64,000 bases of DNA, from the NCBI GenBank assembly GCA_965220365.1, contig OZ244823.1, forward strand, positions 2,294,001-2,358,000, in the 5' to 3' direction. Positions within the stretch are counted from its first letter, which is position 1. Every line of letters starts with the position of its first letter. This document shows positions 27,518 to 35,613 of this stretch, one piece after another. Under the pieces are notes generated by a model. It was given only the letters and a program-made list of their open reading frames with translations. It was not told the origin of the DNA and searched no databases. A program made the position numbers and the translations under genes. Source of the stretch: Bin80 sp965220365 (lineage in GTDB: Bacteria > Bacteroidota > Rhodothermia > Rhodothermales > Bin80).

Positions 27518-28518
27518 GGGGGGCTTTTCAAAATGAGATTGTGTGGTGTTATCCACCAGGCGGGAAAGGCCCTAAGTACGGATTTCATCGAAAACAGGAT
27601 ACCATACTATTTTACCGTAAATCGTCTGTTTCTGTATTCAATCGCCCTTTTCGTGATTTGACGGAATATCAGATCAGCAAATTTACCAAAGTTGATTCAG
27701 ATGGGAGAAGGTACAAAGAATATCGTGGGACGAGTAAAACATATCTTGATGAGATGAAAGGCAGCCCCGTTCCCTCTTGGTGGACTGATATACATTCATT
27801 GGGGCAAACGATCTCGAAAGAAAGAATGGGGTATCCAACCCAAAAACCTGTTAGACTTTTAGAGCGCATTATTAAAGCTTCAAGCAATAAAGGAGATATT
27901 GTCCTTGACCCGTTCTGTGGATGCGGAACAACAGTAGAGGCAGCCAAAAGCCTTGACCGACAATTTATTGGAATTGACATATCATCCTTTGCTATTGATT
28001 TGGTGCGGGACAAGAGGTTGAAAGATTCAAGTCTACCTGTTTACGGGATTCCCTATGATCTTAGATCAGCAGAAAAGCTGGCAGGAGAAAAGCCTTTTGA
28101 CTTTGAATCCTGGGCAATCACACGGTTACCGGGGTTTGTACCAAACACTAAACAGGTCGCGGATGGAGGTATAGATGGACGCGCGTATCTTGCTGAGACA
28201 CCTAAGGATTTGCAATCAAAACTGGCCCTTGCACAGGTCAAAGGAGGTAAGTTCAGTCTAAGCGGATTACGTGATTTTATAGGGGTTACGAAAAGAGACC
28301 AGGCAGCACTTGGTTGTTATGTAACTCTTAGACCAGTCCGTACAAAGAGTGCAAAAATGGAAATGATCAGTACGGGTAAAATTCAGGTCGGTATTTCTTC
28401 CTATCCCCGGATGCAGATTTGGTCGATCAAAGACTATTTCGATGATCGTCTTCCCCGATTACCAACAATGAATGATCCGTATACCGGCAAAGCCATGTTA
28501 CCTCAACTATTTCTCTGA
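27518..28518 (+). pseudogene. DNA methyltransferase 3' part with C-terminal PD-(D/E)XK-like domain
   Basis: This is the continuation of the interrupted methyltransferase gene, in frame from the G run (27520). F-Q-N-E-I-V-W-C-Y opens it, then Y-P-T-Q-K-P-V-R-L-L-E-R-I and motif I V-L-D-P-F-C-G-C-G-T-T, placing it in the beta class. About 150 further residues follow: F-E-S-W-A-I-T-R-L-P-G, then A-D-G-G-I-D-G-R and, about 18 residues later, L-A-Q-V-K-G-G. That spacing (E, then G-I-D-G, then Q-x-K) resembles the Mrr-like PD-(D/E)XK nuclease fold, suggesting a methylase-nuclease fusion in the intact gene. No start codon of its own precedes the conserved region. A truncated product from GTG 27541 (325 residues) would lack motif IV. 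Confidence 0.75.
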
Positions 28519-28703
28519 TGAATAATCCCACAAAATCCAAACCCGCATCCACTCCAGTCACCAGCAATCCCCATGAGTTGCTAGACAAACCGATAACGAA
28601 CCCGAAGTATAATGGAATCACGCTCAGGGAAGCGTTTCACAAGGTTCTGTATCAAGGCAAATATGCAAAAAAATCGAGAGTTCAAAAGATTCGAAAATCC
28701 TGA
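28518..28703 (+). CDS. Small passenger protein of the IS1595 element
   Basis: This 61-codon frame starts at an ATG overlapping the methyltransferase stop (TGATG) and ends 5 bases before the right inverted repeat. The product is basic, rich in lysine and proline (K-S-K-P-A-S-T-P at the start; K-K-S-R-V-Q-K-I-R-K at the end), with a possible short helix L-R-E-A-F-H-K-V-L. I do not recognise it. The tight coupling and position suggest that it moves with and serves the methyltransferase, but no function can be assigned. Confidence 0.55.
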   Translation: MNNPTKSKPASTPVTSNPHELLDKPITNPKYNGITLREAFHKVLYQGKYAKKSRVQKIRKS

Positions 28704-28708
28704 ATCTG

Positions 28709-28732
28709 GTTACAGTTTCGGTTATAATTCCC
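28709..28732 (-). repeat. IS1595 right inverted repeat
   Basis: Twenty-four bases, perfect reverse complement of 24280-24303, followed by the second copy of the TTTTATTT target duplication (28733-28740). Confidence 0.93.
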
Positions 28733-28819
28733 TTTTATTTTACCCCACAACCAGTGCACTGTAATATGGCAAGATCGATTCAATCGTGAATATCGAGCAG
28801 AAAGCTTACAATCCTGAGA

Positions 28820-30523
28820 CTACTCCACATAGTCAAAGTCAATGGATCTGGACTTTGTTATGCCTGCCACCTGGTCTGTAACCGTTAATGTGAGGGTCAG
28901 TGGTCCTGGCATCTTCCATTCTCCGATATCAATAACCATAAATTCGCGAACGGTTGCCGCATTTCCCTCATAGTCAAAGGAGGTTGTAATCGGGTCCATG
29001 TCATCACTACTCAATGAATATGCAACCGTATAGTGAGTCCGATCTTCATCGTTGAAATGCAGGAAATAAGCTTCAAAGTACAGGGCAAAGGGGATATCTG
29101 GCTGGATCTCGCGACCAACATATGGAACTGCACCATCAAACGTATCTGCAGACTCCAATCGGAGCGGCTTCAGATCGCTGAGCTCTAGTGAGATACCTTC
29201 TCCTTTTAGCGCTTCCAGTGTATCTACAGTAGCAACCCCGATTGCCCAGGCGGCGGCGGTTTGCGGAGGCATCGAATCAGGAATCGTCCAATGCAGAGAC
29301 CACTGCATCGTGATGGGAGATGCAGAGAAATCACGGGTAATCCAGGAGTAAATTCGTTGTTCTGAGTCTGTACCCTTTGGCAGATGGTATCGCCGGAGCT
29401 GGATACTCTGAGGCTCGAATTCAGGTCCACGCTTTGTTAAGCCGACGCTCAATATAAAATCAGACGACACCTGTTGCTGTAGCTGTTGTAACCGGCGAAT
29501 CATACTACGACTGGGGCGGAGTCCACTCACTTCAATACCCCAATATGCCTCCAGTCGGGTTGAGCCGTCTCGCTCCAAAAATCGACTGAATCTTACTTGG
29601 GGGCTCAGCTTGATGGCATTCCCGTATACTTTGGTCACACTGAGGGGAACAGTTTTCGCACGACGCAACTGATGTTGATCATCTCTGGTTCGGGTATCCT
29701 GGATTGTCTTCTGAGAGAATTCATAGGGCCTTAGGGGAACGGAAGTGGGTAGTGTCGTATAGTTTACAACCGCGTCGTAGATCGCGCCATAGTGGTCGTG
29801 TTCCATGGCTAGTTGTCCAAATATATCTTCCATCCAGACAAGGAGAAGCTCAACTCTTCTCTGGGTCCCCCGGAGGTTGGGAGGAATTAGAGCTTCAGGA
29901 GTATCAATCCGATATGGTCTGCGACGAGACAGTTGGACAAAAAGATAATGCGCATCATCGTGAATGCCACGGTACACCCATATCTCATTCCGGGGGAGGC
30001 GATATTCAAGTGGTAAAACTTGAAGCCTTGGATCTTTAAGCTGGATCGCTGCCTGACGCCAGGGCCGACCGAATCGCACAAAAATTCGCCCTCGATCATC
30101 CACTCCCAACGAGTCTCTACGGGAAGTATAGTGCTGCTTTGCGTAGTAAATCCGATATAGATGCTCTTCTATCCGTTCATTATCATACGTAGCCGGTAAC
30201 GGGTCCTGACGATGCCACCAGGTGATAATTGCTTCCGTATCTTCGTGTGTTCCTTTTCCACTGATGAGCGAGTGAGCAGATTTATGGACAGTTGATTCTT
30301 CTGGCGTAATTACTGCGATCCAGCGCAGATGCCATGAAAGTTTTTCTGGATCGCCTACGTCTGGATCTGCCGCCTGCTTCAGCCATTTGAGGTAGGAGAT
30401 AGAAGCTTCTGAATAGGAGGAAATCTCTTCCTCTGTAAAAACCCGTGCAATCTCTGCTTCCTGAGCCAAAACAGAGGATATGATCAGGCATTGAATCCAT
30501 AAAATGGAAAAAACCCGCCTCAT
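28820..30523 (-). CDS. GWxTD-domain-like secreted protein
   Basis: The 567-residue protein has a short signal peptide (hydrophobic residues 5-20 ending S-V-L-A-Q-E). The region around residues 140-215 (D-D-R-G-R-I-F-V-R-F-G-R-P ... N-E-I-W-V-Y-R-G ... Y-L-F-V-Q-L) follows the layout of GWxTD-domain proteins found in Bacteroidota and relatives, whose function is unknown. The N-terminus (residues 35-60) contains the W-L/W-I segments that normally surround the name-giving motif, but the exact GWxTD string is not present. The C-terminal third is beta-rich and may be an Ig-like fold. It is divergent from the FG-GAP lipoprotein gene with only 42 bases between starts. Confidence 0.6.
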   Translation of the reverse strand: MRRVFSILWIQCLIISSVLAQEAEIARVFTEEEISSYSEASISYLKWLKQAADPDVGDPEKLSWHLRWIAVITPEESTVHKSAHSLISGKGTHEDTEAIITWWHRQDPLPATYDNERIEEHLYRIYYAKQHYTSRRDSLGVDDRGRIFVRFGRPWRQAAIQLKDPRLQVLPLEYRLPRNEIWVYRGIHDDAHYLFVQLSRRRPYRIDTPEALIPPNLRGTQRRVELLLVWMEDIFGQLAMEHDHYGAIYDAVVNYTTLPTSVPLRPYEFSQKTIQDTRTRDDQHQLRRAKTVPLSVTKVYGNAIKLSPQVRFSRFLERDGSTRLEAYWGIEVSGLRPSRSMIRRLQQLQQQVSSDFILSVGLTKRGPEFEPQSIQLRRYHLPKGTDSEQRIYSWITRDFSASPITMQWSLHWTIPDSMPPQTAAAWAIGVATVDTLEALKGEGISLELSDLKPLRLESADTFDGAVPYVGREIQPDIPFALYFEAYFLHFNDEDRTHYTVAYSLSSDDMDPITTSFDYEGNAATVREFMVIDIGEWKMPGPLTLTLTVTDQVAGITKSRSIDFDYVE

Positions 30524-30565
30524 TATCGTTGGATGCTGTTGGAGATCTTAGACTAAGATAAGTGT

Positions 30566-33500
30566 ATGCCGATAGGTCGTTGGCTCTGCATCGGAACCGT
30601 TTTGGGTTTGACCGTTCTCATGGGTTGTACGCGGGAACGTCCGCTATTCACGCGGATGGAGCAAACCGGTATATCCTTTGAAAATAGAATTGTTGAGCAG
30701 GATGCATTCAATGTACTAGAGTACGAATACTTTTACAATGGAGCCGGGGTTGCAGCAGGAGATCTGAATCATGATGGGCTGGTCGATCTTTATTTCACGG
30801 CCAACATGGCCGCTGACCGCCTCTATCTGAATCGTGGAGATTGGTCGTTCGAAGAGATTACTGAGCAGGCCGGGATTACCCATGAGCCCACTTGGACCAC
30901 GGGGGTGACTATGGCGGATGTAAACGGGGATGGACTCCTGGATATTTATGTTTGCCGTAGTGGAAATGTAACAACAGATCGTCGGCGGAACTCGCTCTAC
31001 ATCAACCAGGGCAATCTAACTTTCAAAGATGAAGCCGCCGCCTACGGCCTTGATGATTCCTCCTATTCCAATCATGCCACATTCTTTGACTACGATAATG
31101 ATGGCGATCTGGATATGTATTTGCTGAATCACTCCATACGGCGTTACGCTCACTTCGTCGTAGACTATATGCGTGCTCAACGTGACTCACTGGCGGGAGA
31201 CAAACTTTTTCGAAACGATGCCGGAAAATTCACTGACGTAAGTGAGGAAGCAGGAATTATCGGCAATCCATTGAGCTATGGCTTGAGTGTAGTTGTGAGC
31301 GATATGAATGGGGATTTATGGCCAGATCTCTACATATCCAATGACTATATCGAAGACGATTACCTCTATATCAATCAACAGGATGGTACATTTTTTGAAT
31401 CCATTCGGTCATACCTGACGCATGCCTCTTATGCATCTATGGGCGCGGATATCGCGGATATCAATAATGATTTACAACCGGATATTTTCACGCTGGATAT
31501 GCTTGCCGAAGATAACTACCGCCAGAAAGTGCTCAAGGGGCCGGAAGATTATAAATTCTACACCCAACTGCGGATAGATGGTTTCCACGAGCAGTACATG
31601 CGGAATATGCTACACTTGCGACGTGGCCCCGATTACGTTGAAATTGGGCAACTGGCAGGGGTTTCCAATACGGACTGGAGTTGGGCACCGCTTTTTGCCG
31701 ACCTAGACCGAGATCTCCTCAAAGATTTGATCGTGACGAACGGCTACTTACGTGACTATACGGATTTAGATTTTCTTTCGACCACATTACCGAACGCATC
31801 CAGGCAGGGCCAGATGCGGGGAGAGGCGGTATCCGGATTGGAAATGGTAGAGCAGATGCCCACGACGCGTATCCCCAATTATGTATTTCAAGGGACGGAT
31901 GGGATCCAGTTTCAGGATGTGACGACCGATTGGGGCTTTGAACTCCCAACCCATTCAAATGGAATGACCTTGGCGGATCTGGATGGTGATCTTGACTTGG
32001 ATGTTGTTATTAGCAACCTCAACCAGGAAGTACTTCTCTATCGGAATGAGGCCGAAGAGCAGGGCAGGGGGGGAACGCTCCGAATCACTCTGGAAGGTCC
32101 ACCGGGAAACGAGCACGGTATCGGAGCAAAAGTTCTACTTCATGGTGAAGGGCAATCTATCATGCAAGAAGCTTTTTTTGTCCGTGGGTACCTCTCATCT
32201 CTTGAACCGGCCCTGTTTTTCGGAACGGGAGAATGGGACGAGGTTGACGTAGAAATTTACTGGCCTGATGGCCGATTCCAGCGGCTGGAAAAGATTGCTA
32301 CTCGGCAGACAATTCAGGTAAAATACAGCGAAGCACATCAGGAGAGCGCCATCGAATCTCTGCTCACAAAAGAGTTTGTTAAAGTTGATTTGTCCTCAGG
32401 CCTCAACTATCAGCATAGAGAAGATGACTATTCGGACTGGGATCAACAGCCACTTTTACCTCGTGATCTAGCCCAGGAGGGACCCGCCATTGCAAGTGGG
32501 GACATTAATGGTGATCGTCTCACGGATGTTTTCATAGGTGGTGGGCGAGGACAGGCAGCAACCCTATTTCTTCAGCAACTTGATCGCACCTACACAGAGG
32601 TGAGACTCCCTGTATTTGAGCAACATGCAGAGTATGAGGATGTTGATGCGGTCCTACTGGATCTTTCAGGAGATGGACTGCTGGATCTGTATGTGGCAAG
32701 TGGGGCAGGCCCTGGATCTGAGTACTGGCAGGACCGTCTCTACATCAACACAGGATTTGGTGGCTTAGTGTATGCTCCGAATTTACTGCCTCCAATGCAA
32801 ACCGTCACCAGTAGTATTGCTCCCTATGATATTGATTCAGATGGTGATACCGACCTATTCGTCGGAGGACTTCATCTTCCCGGTCAATTTGGAAGGCCAC
32901 CCCGCAGTTATCTTTTAGAAAATACACCGGATGGTTTTCTGGACCGAACAGCAAGCTGGGCACCAGATTTACAGTATCCTGGCATGATTACCACAGCAGT
33001 TTGGGCAGATGTATACGGTGATGATAAAATGGAACTCCTGATTGGAGGTCATTGGATACCAATTCGAGCTTATTGTATTAGCGATACTGGCATTTTGGAG
33101 GATTGTAGTATTGGACTGGGATTGACTGAATCTGATGGGTTTTGGAATCGGGTGATCCCTGCCGATTTGGACATGGATGGCGACATGGATTTTATTGCTG
33201 GAAATAGAGGCCTGAATGTACAAATTCAGGCTTCTACCCAACACCCGGCGACCCTTTACGCGGGAGACCTTGACAACTCTGGAACTTGGGAGACTATATA
33301 CAGCAGCTATGTGAAAGGATTTGATGTACCCGTTGCGTCACGGGATCAAATTGTAGCTCAATTACCAGATATCCGAATACGATTCCCGGGATACTCAGAT
33401 TACGCCGCTGCAACAACAGATAAAATCCTGGCAGGATACGATCCTCCCGCCATTGTGCTGAAAGCCCAAAATAGTTCTTCGGTGATCTTTGAGCTCACAG

Positions 33501-33823
33501 ACGAAGGAATCTTCGATCCTCAGCCTCTTCCCCTGTCTGCACAGTTTTCGCCCGTCAGAGATGCGCTTGCTTTTGACTTCAATGATGATGGGAATCTTGA
33601 CATCCTCCTTGTAGGTAATGACTACTCAAATCGAGCCGAGGAAGGTCGCATGAGCAGTGGACGAGGGCTTATGTTGGCGGGGGATGGGAAATTAGGCTTT
33701 ACGGATGCTAACAGCAGAAATTTCTGGGTACGTGGAGATATGCGCCGGATCGTTAAAATTGATCATCGTATCATAGTAGTCAGTAACAATAATCAACTGA
33801 ATGTTTTTCGGACGATTGAATAA
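30566..33823 (+). CDS. CRTAC1/ASPIC-UnbV FG-GAP repeat lipoprotein
   Basis: The 1085-residue protein starts with a lipoprotein signal (L-T-V-L-M-G-C, cysteine near residue 21). Multiple FG-GAP/VCBS calcium-binding repeats are seen as D-x-N-x-D-G-x-x-D-L motifs, for example D-L-N-H-D-G-L-V-D-L at about 69, D-V-N-G-D-G-L-L-D-I at about 118 and D-Y-D-N-D-G-D-L-D-M at about 177. An ASPIC/UnbV segment lies around 490-590 (G-I-G-A-K-V, Y-L-S-S-L-E-P, V-E-I-Y-W-P-D-G-R). A second set of repeats fills the C-terminal half. Such proteins are abundant in Bacteroidota, often next to SusCD, and are thought to act at the cell surface. No ligand is known. Confidence 0.88.
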   Translation: MPIGRWLCIGTVLGLTVLMGCTRERPLFTRMEQTGISFENRIVEQDAFNVLEYEYFYNGAGVAAGDLNHDGLVDLYFTANMAADRLYLNRGDWSFEEITEQAGITHEPTWTTGVTMADVNGDGLLDIYVCRSGNVTTDRRRNSLYINQGNLTFKDEAAAYGLDDSSYSNHATFFDYDNDGDLDMYLLNHSIRRYAHFVVDYMRAQRDSLAGDKLFRNDAGKFTDVSEEAGIIGNPLSYGLSVVVSDMNGDLWPDLYISNDYIEDDYLYINQQDGTFFESIRSYLTHASYASMGADIADINNDLQPDIFTLDMLAEDNYRQKVLKGPEDYKFYTQLRIDGFHEQYMRNMLHLRRGPDYVEIGQLAGVSNTDWSWAPLFADLDRDLLKDLIVTNGYLRDYTDLDFLSTTLPNASRQGQMRGEAVSGLEMVEQMPTTRIPNYVFQGTDGIQFQDVTTDWGFELPTHSNGMTLADLDGDLDLDVVISNLNQEVLLYRNEAEEQGRGGTLRITLEGPPGNEHGIGAKVLLHGEGQSIMQEAFFVRGYLSSLEPALFFGTGEWDEVDVEIYWPDGRFQRLEKIATRQTIQVKYSEAHQESAIESLLTKEFVKVDLSSGLNYQHREDDYSDWDQQPLLPRDLAQEGPAIASGDINGDRLTDVFIGGGRGQAATLFLQQLDRTYTEVRLPVFEQHAEYEDVDAVLLDLSGDGLLDLYVASGAGPGSEYWQDRLYINTGFGGLVYAPNLLPPMQTVTSSIAPYDIDSDGDTDLFVGGLHLPGQFGRPPRSYLLENTPDGFLDRTASWAPDLQYPGMITTAVWADVYGDDKMELLIGGHWIPIRAYCISDTGILEDCSIGLGLTESDGFWNRVIPADLDMDGDMDFIAGNRGLNVQIQASTQHPATLYAGDLDNSGTWETIYSSYVKGFDVPVASRDQIVAQLPDIRIRFPGYSDYAAATTDKILAGYDPPAIVLKAQNSSSVIFELTDEGIFDPQPLPLSAQFSPVRDALAFDFNDDGNLDILLVGNDYSNRAEEGRMSSGRGLMLAGDGKLGFTDANSRNFWVRGDMRRIVKIDHRIIVVSNNNQLNVFRTIE

Positions 33824-33884
33824 ACAGGGTAGAATATCTGGTCTCTGGCAATTACAGTTCCCGGGAGATGCCATTTAGTGTGAG

Positions 33885-34523
33885 ATGTGTGGACGTATAG
33901 CGCAATCGTTTGACCCCGAAAAAGTCAGCGAATTTTTAGAAATTCAACAAGGAGCCGAATCTATTGCTTGGGCCGAGCCTTCCTACAATATTGCACTTGG
34001 TAGCAGGATTTATGCTTTGCAACTCAATGAGTATAAAGACAAAGCATGGATCACCTTCAGATGGGGGATGCTGCCGGCCTGGGCAAAGATGAAGCGTCCG
34101 GTCATCAATGCATGTGCGGAAACCGTAACGCAAAAGCCGATGTTCCAGAATGCCTTTAGAACACGGCGCACCGTGATCCCAGTTACAGCGTATTATGAAT
34201 GGCAAGCGGTTCCCGATGGCAAACAGCCGTACTGTATTCAAAGCAAAAATGGTTTTCCATTACTGCTCGCAGGGCTCTATACTGAAAATGAATGTGTAAT
34301 TTTAACACGCTCTGCGCAAAGGGATATCTCATTCATCCATGATCGTATGCCAGTAGTCGTGGACACTTACATGATGGATGCTTATCTCTATCAACCCGAT
34401 ATAGCCTGTGATGTAATCGGACAGGAGAACCTTTGGGACTTAGAGGTTTATCCAGTCACGAAAAAAGTTGGTAATACGGCATTGAACCATCCTATCTGCT
34501 TAGAACCAATTGATCGTGCATAA
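33885..34523 (+). CDS. SRAP-domain (YedK/HMCES-type) protein
   Basis: The protein of 212 residues begins M-C-G-R, leaving the catalytic cysteine at position 2, which crosslinks to abasic sites in single-stranded DNA and protects them. Other family residues are present: the asparagine in I-N-A-C-A-E-T, the glutamate in Y-Y-E-W and the histidine in H-D-R-M-P. The family motif is normally I-N-A-R-A-E-T, so the DNA-contacting arginine is replaced here by cysteine. It overlaps the start of the next gene by about 14 bases. Confidence 0.88.
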   Translation: MCGRIAQSFDPEKVSEFLEIQQGAESIAWAEPSYNIALGSRIYALQLNEYKDKAWITFRWGMLPAWAKMKRPVINACAETVTQKPMFQNAFRTRRTVIPVTAYYEWQAVPDGKQPYCIQSKNGFPLLLAGLYTENECVILTRSAQRDISFIHDRMPVVVDTYMMDAYLYQPDIACDVIGQENLWDLEVYPVTKKVGNTALNHPICLEPIDRA

Positions 34524-35604
34524 CTCCGAACCGGGACTTGGAATTCAAGACAGTTGGGTTCAAGAAACCTTGACTTCTGAAGATGCAACGGGGCTGCTCA
34601 TCACCCATTTGCCACATATTCGTTGGGCGTGTGGATTTACCGGATCAAATGGGTTTCTTCTTGTGAGGGAAGACAAGCTACATTTGTTCACTGACCGCCG
34701 GTATGAGACCCAGGTAACCCTGGAAGTAAAGCAAGCACGGGTTCATATTGGATCACATGATCTGGTTAATCATGCAAAAAATGAGGGCCTAATAAATGCA
34801 GCAGACCGGTTGCTTATCCAGCCGGAGTATACGACGCTTGCAGAATTCACTCATTGGGAGATTTCACTGCCTGGAATATCTCTGCTTCCCAGGAAGAATT
34901 TACTCAACAGCTGTGTCGCGGTAAAATCAGAAAACGCCATTGCAAGGATGCGGGAGGCACAGTTGATCTCTGACTCTGTCTTCAAGGAAGTTTCTGAGTT
35001 GATTACGCCGGGAATTCGCGAAAATGAATTGGCGGCAATGATTGATTATCATCACATGATTCGCGGCGCTTCTGGAATGGCTTTCGAAACCATTGTTGCC
35101 TTTGGCGCAAATAGCGCACTTCCACATGCCCGCCCAAGCAATCAAAAATTACTTATAGGTGAACCGGTACTACTAGATTTTGGATGCATATTTAATGGAT
35201 ATGCTTCAGACATGACACGGACATTGTATTGTGGAGTACCAGGGGAAGAGTTCAAGACTGCCTACAAAGCGGTCCAGGAAGCGCAAGATCAGGCCATACA
35301 AGTGGCTCATGCTGGCATTAAAACTTCGGAGATTGATCTAGCAGCCAGATCTATCCTGATTTCAAATGGGTTGGGAGAATTTTTCAGCCACGGCACTGGG
35401 CATGGCATAGGCTTGGAAGTTCATGAATGGCCTCGTATTTCGGCGAATTCATCGGCTACCTTACTCGAGGGGCATACGGTTACAATTGAGCCGGGGGTTT
35501 ATTTGCCGGACAAATTTGGAATTCGAATTGAGGATACGGTGGTGATTGGCTCGTCTGCCTGTGAACGGCTGTCCCAGATTGAGCGAGACCTAATAACTTT
35601 CTGA
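34510..35604 (+). CDS. M24-family Xaa-Pro aminopeptidase
   Basis: This is a dinuclear-metal aminopeptidase of the pita-bread fold, 364 residues, cytosolic. An N-terminal creatinase-like domain (about 1-125) precedes the catalytic domain, which has the metal ligands L-D-F-G-C and S-D-M-T-R-T (two Asp), H-G-T-G-H-G-I-G (His), T-I-E-P-G-V-Y (Glu) and R-I-E-D-T-V (Glu). The frame opens with TTG at 34510. GTG at 34516 is an equally possible start, and both overlap the SRAP gene, suggesting coupling. Confidence 0.9.
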   Translation: MIVHNSEPGLGIQDSWVQETLTSEDATGLLITHLPHIRWACGFTGSNGFLLVREDKLHLFTDRRYETQVTLEVKQARVHIGSHDLVNHAKNEGLINAADRLLIQPEYTTLAEFTHWEISLPGISLLPRKNLLNSCVAVKSENAIARMREAQLISDSVFKEVSELITPGIRENELAAMIDYHHMIRGASGMAFETIVAFGANSALPHARPSNQKLLIGEPVLLDFGCIFNGYASDMTRTLYCGVPGEEFKTAYKAVQEAQDQAIQVAHAGIKTSEIDLAARSILISNGLGEFFSHGTGHGIGLEVHEWPRISANSSATLLEGHTVTIEPGVYLPDKFGIRIEDTVVIGSSACERLSQIERDLITF

Positions 35605-35613
35605 ACGTATTGA

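Larger units (their letters stand above)
25761..27523 (-). mobile_element. IS110-family element nested in the methyltransferase gene
   Basis: About 1.76 kb of sequence interrupts the methyltransferase frame between two G runs (14 G at 25748-25761, 6 G at 27518-27523). No inverted repeats or target duplication are needed or seen, as is normal for IS110. In transposase orientation (minus strand) the upstream end reads CCCTGTATC (27520 to 27512) and the downstream end reads GTAGGGAGT (25770 to 25762). Exact ends are ambiguous because both lie in homopolymer runs. The transposase is on the minus strand with ~330 bases of non-coding DNA upstream, the position of bridge RNAs in the IS110 subgroup. 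Confidence 0.85.
24280..28732 (+). mobile_element. Complete IS1595-family element with passenger genes
   Basis: The element is 4453 bp. It is bounded by perfect 24-bp inverted repeats (24280-24303 and 28709-28732, outer end GGGAATTATAACCG) and flanked by an 8-bp direct repeat TTTTATTT (24272-24279 and 28733-28740). An 8-bp duplication is what IS1595 elements make. It contains the transposase, a methyltransferase-nuclease fusion gene and a 61-codon gene, each overlapping the next by one to a few bases. A separate IS110-family element has landed in the methyltransferase gene. Without that insertion the element would be about 2.7 kb. Passenger genes are known in some IS1595 members. Confidence 0.93.
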
